The notes under the pieces: generated by a model | Database searches by the model: none | Told to the model about the DNA's origin: nothing | The model's input: only the letters and a program-made list of their open reading frames with translations | NCBI GenBank assembly: GCA_033764965.1 | Contig: JANRIN010000137.1 | Span: forward strand, 1-64,000 | Length of the DNA stretch: 64,000 nt | Source of the DNA: JSC-12 sp033764965 | Lineage (GTDB): Bacteria > Cyanobacteriota > Cyanobacteriia > Leptolyngbyales > Leptolyngbyaceae | Reading direction: 5' to 3' | Part shown: positions 6,764 to 16,185 of the stretch, in pieces | Layout of the letters: every line of letters begins with the position of its first letter | Position numbering within the stretch: the stretch's first letter is position 1 | Translations under genes and position numbers: made by a program

Positions 6764-8407
6764 ATGAATCTCGAAACAACCGACCTAGCAGAGTGGGATC
6801 GATTCACTGAATTATGGAATACAGATGCTGCTCGGGTATTCGAGTGGATAGAGAGCGCTGAAGCCTGTTTGCAAGCAGTTCAGGAACATAAATTCTCCGA
6901 TCAGCTAGCGAACGACATTAAACTCAGCAAAGCCAGACTGGAAGCATCTGGCAAGATTATTGAAGAAATCTCAAGTGTTTTCTCAGCAATTCCCAAACTG
7001 CCTGAGCATCAAGACCAATGTGATCGCCTTCAAAAAGAACTGGCACGAATCGAAAGCCGAGTCAAGTCCCTCAATAACGAATTAGAAGACTTGATCACCT
7101 CAAGCATCGTCAACTCTCCCAAAGAAGCTGAGCTTTTCCTCAATAAGAATATTGAGCCAATCCCAACCGGTGCACCCTTTATTAGCTCCTTAGAATCCCA
7201 GCTAAGGAGAGATCTTTGGAGCGATCGAGATGGCATTGCGGTTTTTTCTAAGATTGCCAAAAGCAATCCTCAGAACTACATTGAGCATTACATTTCAACT
7301 CCTGGCGATGTCACGACCCTACCCTGGGATGCCGCCGAGAAAATTATCAACAACTTTGGGTTTAACACCGTCAAACTTCAGTTGATCCTGGCATCTCACG
7401 CGATGAACCAGGAGGAACCCTGGAGCGGTAGTTTTACTTTGTCTGGGGAGGATGTGATCAAGAACCTCGGTTGGAATAACCGTAAGGATATTTCCCTCAA
7501 TCAAAAACTCTCTGAATTAGCGAGTTGTGCTTTTGCCCTAGACTGCCTGCTGGTGAAGGTTGAGTGGAAAGAAGGCCAGATTAGTCGGCGTAAAACCCAG
7601 GTAACGATACAAACCTCCCGGATGTGGAACATTAGCATCAGTGCGACAGGGCAAAAGAATTTGCTAACCAGCAAGATAGAAAATTTGGATAAGGTTGAAC
7701 TGCAAGTTCAGCCTGGGCTATGGACAAAAGGGTTTCTCAATCGAGGTGGTGCAAAAGCCAAAGAAGCTCTGCATCAATTTGGCTATCTAGCTCAGAGTGT
7801 TCTGAGGATTGATCCTTATCACAACGAACTTGCTCTGCGCTTAGCCCTTCATCTGACTGTAGAAAGCCGCATCCATACTTCTGGGGAATACAGAGTTAAA
7901 ACTCTCTTAGGATCGCTTCTGGTTGGCTACCATACCAAGCTGGAACAGGCTCTAAAAGACCGTTACAAGGCGCGTGATTTGGTGGATCAGTGGAATGAAG
8001 CCCTCAAAACCTTGATGAAATTGGGTTGGACAGTTGAATTTGATCAGAACTACCCAGAATCCCTTAGACCAGACAGTCAAGTCCGAAAACCCAAAGGATA
8101 CGTCAACATCTTGATCGAGAGCAAACTCACCGTTCGTCCCCCTGAACCCATCCCAGAATTATTGGAACGAAAGAAGGGTGGGAAGTTCAACGATCGCCGC
8201 AAACCTAAACCCCAACTTCCGGCTATACAAACAATCCCGATTACGGGTGAACAGGTTCGAGAAGCTCGTAAGAGTAAAGGTTGGAGTCAAGCTAAGCTAG
8301 CCGGTACATTGGGGGTTTCTCAACAATTGATTTCCCATATTGAATCCGGTCGACGAGAACCAACTCCCGAAGTAGAGGCGGATTTAAGATCAGTTCTAAA
8401 GTTATGA
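6764..8407 (+). CDS. Probable plasmid replication initiator with C-terminal Cro/C1-type HTH
   Basis: A 547-residue protein. Residues 20-125 are a helical, coiled-coil-like region (ARIESRVKSLNNELEDL). The middle, about 140-430, contains winged-helix-like segments (GSFTLSGEDVIKNLGWNNRKD and LHLTVESRIH), as in cyanobacterial plasmid replication proteins. The last 60 residues form a clear HTH_3: GEQVREARKSKGWSQAKLAG, then LGVSQQLISHIESGRREP. It ends 766 bases before the primase gene, and the gap between them is packed with iterons, so this protein is the best candidate for binding them. The call of initiator rests on that context; a transcription regulator is the alternative. The start ATG at 6,764 has only a weak upstream purine run. 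Confidence 0.6.
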   Translation: MNLETTDLAEWDRFTELWNTDAARVFEWIESAEACLQAVQEHKFSDQLANDIKLSKARLEASGKIIEEISSVFSAIPKLPEHQDQCDRLQKELARIESRVKSLNNELEDLITSSIVNSPKEAELFLNKNIEPIPTGAPFISSLESQLRRDLWSDRDGIAVFSKIAKSNPQNYIEHYISTPGDVTTLPWDAAEKIINNFGFNTVKLQLILASHAMNQEEPWSGSFTLSGEDVIKNLGWNNRKDISLNQKLSELASCAFALDCLLVKVEWKEGQISRRKTQVTIQTSRMWNISISATGQKNLLTSKIENLDKVELQVQPGLWTKGFLNRGGAKAKEALHQFGYLAQSVLRIDPYHNELALRLALHLTVESRIHTSGEYRVKTLLGSLLVGYHTKLEQALKDRYKARDLVDQWNEALKTLMKLGWTVEFDQNYPESLRPDSQVRKPKGYVNILIESKLTVRPPEPIPELLERKKGGKFNDRRKPKPQLPAIQTIPITGEQVREARKSKGWSQAKLAGTLGVSQQLISHIESGRREPTPEVEADLRSVLKL

Positions 8408-9173
8408 ATCCGAGTTTTAGAGCAACCATTCTCTAGAAACCCTTCTCATATAATAGTTAGGAACCACCACGTTGAATGAAAGGCTGTCGATCTTGGGCGA
8501 TCGATCTTGGAAGATCAAGTATGATTTACTGTTCAGATGCCAGGGTTTACTACAAAGTGGGTTTGTAGTAAAAATATTTTTTTAGTATTTGGCTACAAGT
8601 ATTGATAAACAAGGGTTTCAAGCTTTTCTAAAAGGCCAGTCCGGATCTAGAAACACACCCGGATCGCCTCACAAAATTCTCAATTTCCCCTCAAGCAAAA
8701 CCAAGGATCACTACAAACCAGTTCTGTAGTAAAAATGGATTCCTCCACTATATGGCTAAAAACCGCATATAGACGGGTTTTTAGGTTGTTACGGTTGCTC
8801 ACCTCAATTTGCAAAAACACCCGGATCAGCTCACAAAACTCCCCGAATCTCTCCTCATCCCAATTTTCAGATCACTACAAACGGACTTTGTAGTAAAAAA
8901 ATTTCTGCTTAAAGTTGACCTTAAATTAAGTAACAGAAAGTGTTTCAGGGTACTACAGTAAACCCCGGATCAACTCACGAAATTACCCGGATCAACTCAC
9001 AAAATGCCCGGATCAACTCACTAGGTGATCAATACAATCCTTATCCCCTAAAGATTCCAGCCATCTTACTACACTCTGATCAGTTTGATAAAACTGATCC
9101 GCTGGAAAACAAGGGTTCTCAAGATCTGACAAAATTCAGCATTCGTTTTCTATAAAGGAAGAGTGAAAGCTGC
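8408..9173. other. Candidate replication origin with two iteron families
   Basis: A 766-base gap without a convincing gene. It holds ACTACAAA...TTTGTAGT dyads at 8,547-8,571, 8,710-8,730 and 8,874-8,894, each followed by A-runs, and a half-site at 8,951. It also holds CCCGGATCxxCTCACAAAA repeats at 8,658, 8,820, 8,964, 8,986 and 9,007. The two motifs alternate, making three degenerate units of about 162 bases, and the last three direct repeats are 21-22 bases apart (two helical turns). An AT-rich stretch (8,571-8,640 and 8,895-8,945) could unwind. It lies between a HTH Rep candidate and a primase gene, the classical iteron-origin setting. The 71-codon frame at 8,940-9,155 runs through the iterons and is not considered a gene. 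Confidence 0.7.
8964..9026 (+). repeat. Three 20-bp direct repeats CCCGGATCAACTCAC at 21-22 bp spacing
   Basis: Copies begin at 8,964, 8,986 and 9,007 and share CCCGGATCAACTCAC exactly; variants with CGCC or CAGC in the middle occur at 8,658 and 8,820. The spacing places all three on one face of the helix, as expected for cooperative binding of an initiator. Confidence 0.8.
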
Positions 9174-11129
9174 ATGAGTCCCCCTGTCTCAACTCGTTGT
9201 AATAATTCTGCTCACTCCCAGTTTCAGTACATCCAGGAGTGGGATGACGAGTTTCTCTCGCTCTTTCCCCATCGCTATGACTACATCTGGGCAGAACATC
9301 CAGATCCGAAAGGCAAGGTTGAATGGAAAACTGAGAGCCGTCATCCCCTAAGCGATCGCCTGATCCATCAGGGAGCCTATCTTTACGGGGTTCGCTTCGG
9401 TGCAGAAACTCAATATTGCTTACTGGATATTGACGCGGGCAGCATTTACCACCCCAAGCGAGATCCCTTCGCTATCTCCCGCATCTTGGCGGCACTTGAA
9501 CCACTAGGATTGGTCAGCGCGATCGCCTGCACCTCCAGTTACAGCGGCGGGATTCACCTCTATTTCCCATTTGAGCAGCCTCAGAAAACCTGGGAGTTGT
9601 CACTCGCCCTGCAAGCTGTTCTGGAGAATGCGGGGTTGAAGTCAGCCCTGGGACAACTGGAACTCTTCCCGAATGTGCGGCTGTTCGTTACGGAGGGCAC
9701 TCCCAATCTGTATGCCGCCCATCGGCTACCCATGCAAGCTGGTTCCTACATCCTGAGTGACGACTGGGAACTGACCAACAGCAACCAAACAACTTTTTTG
9801 CAGCAATGGCGATTTGCCCAGCGCCGTAATGATATCAATGCCAAAACCCTTCAACGGGTGCTCAAAGCAGCCAGACGTAAACGCTACTGCCTTTCCGGTA
9901 AAGCGGACAAGTTTCTCAATGACCTGAATGCCGACATCGAAGCTGGTTGGAGCGGCTCTGGACAGACGAACTACCTCCTGGGTCGGATTGCCATGCGGAG
10001 CTACATCTTTGGGCATTTACTGTACGGGTGTGAACCGCTGGCAGGCAAAGCACTGGTGAATGACATCGTGCGAGTTGCTAAATCCCTGTCTGGGTATGAA
10101 GAGTGGTGTCGTCACCAAAGTGAAATTGAGCATCGGGCGGAAGAGTGGGCGCAGTGTGTGGAAGCCAGTCACTATTTCCCGTTTGGGCAATCCAAGCAAG
10201 CTCCAACAGAACTCATTACAGCGACAGAAGAAGAGGCATTGACCTGGAATCAGCAGCGATCGCAGGCAGCACGAGAACGGATTCGCCAAGCGATCGCTGA
10301 CTTACTGAACAAAGGCACTCTTCCCACCAACGCAACCGCCCGGTTTCACGCCCTCACTAGCTACGGCATTGGTGGGGGTTCCCTCTATCGACATCGTGAT
10401 CTCTGGCATCCCGCGCACCTTGTGGAAAACCCCCCAGACCCCCCAAACACATTAACAGTCTCCTCAATAGATTGCGCTGAGGGCGCAGCCATTGAGGGAA
10501 GCCCTAAAAGCTTATTCCCCAAAAATGACGGTAATGTCCCAGCCAGTAAGAGCTTTAAGGATTCTTTAGAGTCTGATCGCTCCTTAATAGATGGTAATAG
10601 CTTGCTAGATAAGGAAGCGAACGAGTTCGTCAGTGTTGATTCCCCAAGTTACTCACCGGATCAACAGGGAGAATTAGAAGGAATTCGCTACGTTCAACAG
10701 ATTTTGTTCGAGATTCAGGAACGGAGTCAGGCTGACCGGGAAGCAGTGCAACAGGCACCCAGTCAAGGCAAGCAGCGCCAGCAGGAACAGACTAGAGCCA
10801 CGCAAATTCAACGGATGCAACAGTATTGGGATTCCAGCGATCCAATCTTGATGGCAGAAGCACAGCAGTGGGCGCAAATAAACCCTGATATTTTGGATGT
10901 CAGTCAGCATCCATCCCCTCCAAAGCAAGATGCTGTGGCGTATGAAGACAACTTGGATTTATCAAACGTGTTAGCCGCGATCGCAGTTCAGATCCAGCGA
11001 TTACGATTAACGCGGGAGCAGATGAGCGATTGCCTCTGGAAATTGTTTGGTAAGCGCAGCCAAGTATTTTTGGATGATATGGAATTGGCACAGTTGCAGT
11101 TGTGGCTAGAAAACACAAGCCGCCAATAG
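9174..11129 (+). CDS. Archaeo-eukaryotic-type primase-polymerase replication protein
   Basis: A 651-residue protein of the AEP (PrimPol-like) superfamily as used by cyanobacterial plasmids. YCLLDIDAGS (residues 81-90) provides the paired metal-binding Asp85 and Asp87. CTSSYSGGIHLYFPF (119-133) provides the SxH motif with His128. GTPNLYAAHRLPMQAGSYIL is the later conserved strand. The C-terminal half is low-complexity, Gln/Glu-rich and probably a flexible linker to partners; it shows no helicase motifs, so unwinding must come from elsewhere, perhaps RecD2 or the DEAD/DEAH helicase. It lies directly downstream of the iteron region. ATG 9,174 follows AAAGGAAGAG with suitable spacing. Confidence 0.8.
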   Translation: MSPPVSTRCNNSAHSQFQYIQEWDDEFLSLFPHRYDYIWAEHPDPKGKVEWKTESRHPLSDRLIHQGAYLYGVRFGAETQYCLLDIDAGSIYHPKRDPFAISRILAALEPLGLVSAIACTSSYSGGIHLYFPFEQPQKTWELSLALQAVLENAGLKSALGQLELFPNVRLFVTEGTPNLYAAHRLPMQAGSYILSDDWELTNSNQTTFLQQWRFAQRRNDINAKTLQRVLKAARRKRYCLSGKADKFLNDLNADIEAGWSGSGQTNYLLGRIAMRSYIFGHLLYGCEPLAGKALVNDIVRVAKSLSGYEEWCRHQSEIEHRAEEWAQCVEASHYFPFGQSKQAPTELITATEEEALTWNQQRSQAARERIRQAIADLLNKGTLPTNATARFHALTSYGIGGGSLYRHRDLWHPAHLVENPPDPPNTLTVSSIDCAEGAAIEGSPKSLFPKNDGNVPASKSFKDSLESDRSLIDGNSLLDKEANEFVSVDSPSYSPDQQGELEGIRYVQQILFEIQERSQADREAVQQAPSQGKQRQQEQTRATQIQRMQQYWDSSDPILMAEAQQWAQINPDILDVSQHPSPPKQDAVAYEDNLDLSNVLAAIAVQIQRLRLTREQMSDCLWKLFGKRSQVFLDDMELAQLQLWLENTSRQ

Positions 11130-11246
11130 TTCTGGCTAAGAAGAGTTCTTGAGGAAGCTTTTTTACTGTAAGGACATGCTCAACCTAAATTCTTACAGAG
11201 AATAGTCGATATACTTAGTCAGTGAAGCTCTGCTTGGAAGAATTCC

Positions 11247-12914
11247 ATGAGTGGTCAACCCCCAACCCGAAAAATCCTAATTCTTGCTGCAAACCCGAAA
11301 AACACTGCCAAGCTGCGACTAGACGAGGAAGTTCGGGAAATCCACAACGGGTTGGAACGGTCTAAACATCGCGATCGCTTTGTGATGGAAGCGCGTTGGG
11401 CAGTCCGTCCCGATGACTTGCGGCGATCGCTGCTGGACATTGAACCTCAAATTATCCATTTTTCCGGTCATGGGGTTGGGGCTGATGGCTTGATGCTGGA
11501 GGATGAAACGGGACAAGCCAAATTGATCAGTGCTGATGCTCTGGCACGTTTCTTTAGCCTCTTCAAGGGGATTGAATGTGTATTGCTGAATGCCTGTTAT
11601 TCCGAGGTGCAGGCGGACGCAATTTACCTGTATGTGGATTATGTGGTGGGCATGAGTCAAGCCGTGGGCGATCTCGCTGCCATTAAGTTTGCTAAGGGAT
11701 TCTACGATGCTTTGGCAGCAGGACGATCCTATGAAGATGCATATCAATTTGGCTGTAACGCGATCGATTTTGAAGATGTCTTACACCAGCAACACCTGAT
11801 TCCTGTACTCAAGCATCGGGGTGCAGCTTCCCCTCCGCCCCCATCGTCCTCAACTTCTGACTCTTCCCCACCGTCTCCCTCGCTTTCCCAAATTCCTCTG
11901 GAACAGCCCGAAGGTCAGGTGGCATTAACCTCTCGCTTCTATGTCAAACGTCCGCCAATTGAGGAGGATTGTTATGCCGCGATCACCAAGCCAGGGGCTC
12001 TGATTCGCATCAAAGCGGCACGCCAGATGGGCAAAACTTCGTTAATGACTCGCATTCTAGATCAGGGGGCTAAGCAAGGCTATCGAGCAGTCCCGATTTA
12101 CTTTCAGGAAGCAGATGGGGAAATCTTTTCCAGTCTGGATGGATTTCTGCGATGGTTTTGTGCCACCGTTACGGCGGAATTGAATCTAGCAGATACGCTG
12201 TCCCAGTTTTGGGCCGCCAGTACGTTAACAAGCAAGCAGAAGTGTGGTAATTACATTCGACAATTTCTGCTCTCAGAACTGAGGACTCCTCTGGTGTTCG
12301 GACTGGATGAAGTGGATTTGGTGTTTCAGCACCTTAAAATTGCTCAGGACTTTTTTGCCTTGTTGCGAACCTGGCATGAGCGAGGTAAAAATGAAGCACT
12401 CTGGCAACAGTTGAGACTGGTGATTGTGCATTCCAAGGAGGTCTATATTCCCCTGGATATGCACCAATCGCCATTTAATGTGGGCCTGCCGATTGAGTTG
12501 CCGGAGTTGACCCAGGTGCAAGTGGAGGATCTGGCAGAGCGGCATGGGGTGTCACTCACGGGAGATGAAGTCGGCAACTTGATGGCCATGGTGGGGGGAC
12601 ATCCATTTTTAGTGCGGGTGGCGCTGTATGAAATTGCTTCTGGACGACGATCTCTCCCCGAACTATTGCAGATTGCGCCTACGGATGAGGGCTGTTTTTA
12701 TGACCATCTGCGGCGTCATCTGGTCAATCTGGAAGGCAATGCGGCATTAATGGAGGCGATGAAACAGGTGGTGTCGGCCAACGCACCCGTCCAGATTGGA
12801 GCCAATGAGAAATTTCAGCTTCGCAGTATGGGCTTGGTTAAGTTTCAACAGAATGCCGTGGTTCCCTTGTGTGAGTTATATCGAGTGTATTTTCGCGATC
12901 GCCTGAAACGGTAA
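11247..12914 (+). CDS. CHAT protease fused to an AAA-like NTPase domain
   Basis: A 555-residue signalling protein. The first 175 residues are a CHAT (caspase-like) domain with the catalytic dyad in place: HFSGHG (His75) and LLNACYS (Cys117). A Pro/Ser-rich linker follows (about 190-215). Then comes the cyanobacterial AAA-like (AAA_35) module with SRFYVKRPPIEEDCY, IKAARQMGKTSLMTRIL (P-loop variant QMGKTS), FGLDEVDLVF (Walker B) and the sensor strand FNVGLPIELPEL. It ends with a winged-helix-like tail. Such proteins are thought to couple NTPase sensing to proteolysis in conflict or stress responses. The downstream AAA-CHASE2 gene is 5 bases away, so the two are co-transcribed and probably work together. 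The substrate of the protease is not evident. Confidence 0.85.
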   Translation: MSGQPPTRKILILAANPKNTAKLRLDEEVREIHNGLERSKHRDRFVMEARWAVRPDDLRRSLLDIEPQIIHFSGHGVGADGLMLEDETGQAKLISADALARFFSLFKGIECVLLNACYSEVQADAIYLYVDYVVGMSQAVGDLAAIKFAKGFYDALAAGRSYEDAYQFGCNAIDFEDVLHQQHLIPVLKHRGAASPPPPSSSTSDSSPPSPSLSQIPLEQPEGQVALTSRFYVKRPPIEEDCYAAITKPGALIRIKAARQMGKTSLMTRILDQGAKQGYRAVPIYFQEADGEIFSSLDGFLRWFCATVTAELNLADTLSQFWAASTLTSKQKCGNYIRQFLLSELRTPLVFGLDEVDLVFQHLKIAQDFFALLRTWHERGKNEALWQQLRLVIVHSKEVYIPLDMHQSPFNVGLPIELPELTQVQVEDLAERHGVSLTGDEVGNLMAMVGGHPFLVRVALYEIASGRRSLPELLQIAPTDEGCFYDHLRRHLVNLEGNAALMEAMKQVVSANAPVQIGANEKFQLRSMGLVKFQQNAVVPLCELYRVYFRDRLKR

Positions 12915-12919
12915 TAGCC

Positions 12920-15559
12920 ATGAGCCAACAGTACTATGTGGGGGGCAGTCTGCCTCCGGATGCATCCACCTATGTCACTCGCAAAGCCGACCAGGAGTTG
13001 TATGAACGGCTGAAGGCAAGGGATTTTTGTTATGTGCTGAATTCACGCCAGATGGGGAAATCGAGCTTGCGGGTGCGGACGATGGCACGGCTACAGGCAG
13101 ATGGAGTTGCCTGTGTGGATGTGCAGACGACAGAGATTTTGGAAGCAGGCATGACTCCAGAGCAATGGTATGCCGGAGTGGTGAACACCCTGGTGGTGGG
13201 GCTGCACCTCCAGGACGAGTTTGATGATGCGGCATGGTGGGCACAGCAGAACCGTTTCTCTGCCGTGCAGCGGTTTAGCCAGTTTATTGAAACGGTGTTG
13301 CTGGAGCGAGTGGCTCAACCCATTGTGATTTTCATTGATGAAATTGATCGCGTCCTCAGCCTCGATTTCAACCTGGATGCGTTTTTTGCCGTGATCCGGG
13401 AGTGTTACAACAAACGCGCCGATCATCCCGCCTATCGTCGTCTCACCTTTGCCCTAATTGGGGTAGCCACGCCGTCCGATTTGATCCGCGACAAACGCAG
13501 TACGCCATTTAATGTGGGACACGCGATCGCCCTGGATGGCTTTCAACTGGAGGAAGCGACTCCTCTTCTTCCCGGCTTAGCCACCAAAACCACCAATCCC
13601 CATGCCGTTCTTCAAGCCATCCTCCATTGGACAGGCGGGCAACCGTTTCTCACCCAAAAGCTCTGTAACCTGGTGTTGCAATCCCAGGATTCCGTTCCAT
13701 CTGGATATGAAGCCGATTGGGTTGGTGATTTGGTGCGATCGCGCATTGTTGAAAATTGGGAAACCCATGATGAGCCAGATCATTTACGGACGATTCGCGA
13801 TCGATTACTAAAAGATGAACATCGATCGGGCCGAATTCTAGGTCTTTATCAACAGATTCTACAAAATATTGAAATTAGTGCTGATACCAGTTCTGAACAA
13901 ATGGAATTAAAACTTTCAGGTTTAGTCGTAGTTCGACAAGGCAAATTAGCTGTTTCTAGTAGTATCTACGAATCAATTTTTAACCAATGCTGGGTTGATC
14001 AGCAACTTCAAACTTTACGTCCTTACTCAGAATCAATTAGAGCCTGGAGTAGTTCAAATTATCATGATACTTCTCGACTACTTAGAGGAAAAGCATTACG
14101 AGATGCTTTGGAATGGGCAACTGGTAAAAGGCTTAGTAATGAAGATTACCATTTTTTATCTGCTAGCCAAGATGCTGATAAGCAGGAGATCCAGATTGCC
14201 TTAGAGGCGGAAAAGGAAGCACGTGCAGAAATCATGCAGATTTTCAAGAATATTGTTGACGGTCCACCGTCGAAGACACGTACATTATTACAATCTTCCG
14301 CCCAGCAGTTTACTGTCGCCTCTGTTGGAAGATCTACATGGTCTGGTTCGAAAATTGCGACCTTGATTACTTTAGGAATAACAAGTTTAGTTATAGGTTT
14401 ACGTCAAGTCGGAGGATTTCAACCGTTAGAGGTCAAAGCATTTGATCAAATGGTTCGACTTCGACCAGAAGATCCCCCAGATTCACGGATACTTATTGTT
14501 TCGATTACCGACGAAGACATTCGCTCCCAAAACCGCTGGCCCATTTCAGATGGGGTGATTACGCAAGCAATTCGACGATTACAGCAGCAACACCCTCGGA
14601 CGATCGGGCTAGACATGTATCGGGATGTGCCACATCAGCCGGGTCATGCTGAGTTACTTAAAGAATTGAAAGCGCCAAATATCATTGCAATCACACTTTT
14701 GGGTGATGCTGGAAAGCAGGAAGTCCCCGCGCCTGAAGGGGTTTCGCCAACTCAGGTTGGATTCAGTGACATTGTGGTAGACCCGGATGCGGTGGTGCGC
14801 CGCTATCTGCTCTATGCTAAAACCCAGACGAAAGACTATTACTCGTTTGCGCTGCGACTGAGTTTACACTACTTATCTAACAAATCTCACCCATTCTCAG
14901 TTAAGCCAGAGGAAGAAATTCGGATTGGCAGGACGGTTTTTCCATCGCTTAAGATAAACTCTGGCGGGTACGCCACACTGGACGATCGCGGCTACCAAGT
15001 TATGCTGGATTACAGCTCTTCCCAAAATGTTGCTCGCCAAGTGACATTAACCCAAGTGTTAAAAGGCGAAGTTGATCCTACCTGGATTAACAACAAGATT
15101 ATTCTCATTGGTACGACGGCTGCTTCTGTCAGAGACTTATTCCTTACTCCTTACAATAATTCCAATGATAAAAAACCTGAAACCCCAGGAGTTATCATTC
15201 ACGCTGAGGCGTTGAGCCAGATTATCAGTTCTATTTTAGATAACCGTCCTCTAATTTGGTTTTGGCCTGACTGGTTGGAGATTATATGGATTACATGTTG
15301 GTCTGTGATTGGAGGCTTCTTGGCGTGGCACATTCGCCCTCCTTTTCTTTTCATTATTAGTGCTACTGTCGCGCCTATAGTTTTGTTGAGTTTTAGCTAT
15401 GGAGTATTTCTTATTGGAGGATGGATACCAATAATGGTTCCAGCTACTGTGCTTCTACTAAGTGAAACAATTGTTGTAAGCTATCGAGTCATACGTGAGA
15501 AACAACTTAAGCAGTTAATCCAATTAATTAATGAAAGAGACGAAAATGTTCAAAGTTGA
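12920..15559 (+). CDS. AAA-like NTPase fused to a membrane CHASE2 sensor
   Basis: An 879-residue membrane protein. Residues 5-350 repeat the AAA-like module of the preceding gene: YYVGGSLPPDASTYVTRKAD, NSRQMGKSSL (about 41-50), FIDEIDRVLS (Walker B). Residues about 370-440 are a helical linker. TM1 is near 480-497 (LITLGITSLVIGL). It is followed by an extracytoplasmic CHASE2 domain with its family signatures: AFDQMVRLRPEDPPDSRILI, then ITDEDIRSQNRWPISDGV, then VGFSDIVVDPDAVVRRYLL. Three more helices close the protein (about 770-865), which ends in a short cytoplasmic tail with no kinase or cyclase domain. The NTPase therefore replaces the usual C-terminal output, an inverted layout. It would sense periplasmic or thylakoid-lumen signals and pass them to its CHAT partner. 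Confidence 0.85.
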   Translation: MSQQYYVGGSLPPDASTYVTRKADQELYERLKARDFCYVLNSRQMGKSSLRVRTMARLQADGVACVDVQTTEILEAGMTPEQWYAGVVNTLVVGLHLQDEFDDAAWWAQQNRFSAVQRFSQFIETVLLERVAQPIVIFIDEIDRVLSLDFNLDAFFAVIRECYNKRADHPAYRRLTFALIGVATPSDLIRDKRSTPFNVGHAIALDGFQLEEATPLLPGLATKTTNPHAVLQAILHWTGGQPFLTQKLCNLVLQSQDSVPSGYEADWVGDLVRSRIVENWETHDEPDHLRTIRDRLLKDEHRSGRILGLYQQILQNIEISADTSSEQMELKLSGLVVVRQGKLAVSSSIYESIFNQCWVDQQLQTLRPYSESIRAWSSSNYHDTSRLLRGKALRDALEWATGKRLSNEDYHFLSASQDADKQEIQIALEAEKEARAEIMQIFKNIVDGPPSKTRTLLQSSAQQFTVASVGRSTWSGSKIATLITLGITSLVIGLRQVGGFQPLEVKAFDQMVRLRPEDPPDSRILIVSITDEDIRSQNRWPISDGVITQAIRRLQQQHPRTIGLDMYRDVPHQPGHAELLKELKAPNIIAITLLGDAGKQEVPAPEGVSPTQVGFSDIVVDPDAVVRRYLLYAKTQTKDYYSFALRLSLHYLSNKSHPFSVKPEEEIRIGRTVFPSLKINSGGYATLDDRGYQVMLDYSSSQNVARQVTLTQVLKGEVDPTWINNKIILIGTTAASVRDLFLTPYNNSNDKKPETPGVIIHAEALSQIISSILDNRPLIWFWPDWLEIIWITCWSVIGGFLAWHIRPPFLFIISATVAPIVLLSFSYGVFLIGGWIPIMVPATVLLLSETIVVSYRVIREKQLKQLIQLINERDENVQS

Positions 15560-15824
15560 TACTCAGAGTTAATGCAAGGAACATTGGAAATGAATAATAT
15601 TGTTCAAGAGCAGGAATTTTCTGATTTAAAACTTCGATTGATGATGAGAAAAGGTCAATCGTTGCTGTGGAGTTGTATGGAAAAGAAAGGCGATCGCAAT
15701 AAAAGGCTTTATGATGTGGTCAGGCCAGAGGGGCGATCGCGGTGAAGGGAAGGAGCGATCACAGTAGAAGCAATGCTTAATTATTGAACAAAACGCTCTT
15801 CAGCCCAGTAATAGGCATTGAATC
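15560..15824. other. Intergenic region, no convincing gene
   Basis: Contains a possible 51-codon frame (from ATG 15,591) with no recognisable features, and several GCGATCGC-like octamers between 15,690 and 15,760. Nothing else supportable was seen. Confidence 0.4.
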
Positions 15825-16133
15825 ATGAATGTGCAACTGATTGAGTCACTCGTGCAAGTAATTTTGTCGCTCTCAGAAGAAGAGCAGGCATTATTGTCAC
15901 AGAAACTTGCCGAAGCACAATTAGCAACAATCCATTTAAGTCAATCCAATCATGCAGATACCGATGAACAAAGCCTTCAGCCCCTCATTGCTGCGGGAAG
16001 AATCATTCCACCTGCCCACCACCCAGATCTTCCCTCCATTTCTGAGGCGGAACTGAAAGTCATGGTTAGCAACATCCAAATTTCTGGCAACCCTCTGTCA
16101 GAGACGATTATCGAGGAACGGGGTGAATGGTAG
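15825..16133 (+). CDS. Antitoxin-like small protein without a detectable toxin
   Basis: A 102-residue acidic protein. The N-terminal helix LIESLVQVILSLSEEEQALLSQKL and the C-terminal tail (SETIIEERGEW) resemble cyanobacterial antitoxins paired with PIN-domain toxins. Its stop overlaps the start of a 12-codon frame (ATGGTAGATGC...), where a toxin would begin, but that frame ends at once and the sequence turns into the end of a leftward virB9-like pseudogene. The toxin is therefore missing, or this is a solitary regulator. Function is inferred from the tail and size only. Confidence 0.5.
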   Translation: MNVQLIESLVQVILSLSEEEQALLSQKLAEAQLATIHLSQSNHADTDEQSLQPLIAAGRIIPPAHHPDLPSISEAELKVMVSNIQISGNPLSETIIEERGEW

Positions 16134-16185
16134 ATGCTTACTGGACGGATTGTAATCCCAACTGACTAAGTTTGAGAATTAATGC

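Noticed and set aside
8940..9155. 71-codon frame upstream of the primase
   Set aside because: It consists of translated iterons; the region is better explained as an origin.
15591..15746. 51-codon frame after the CHASE2 gene
   Set aside because: No motif, no ribosome site, and it runs through GCGATCGC-type repeats.
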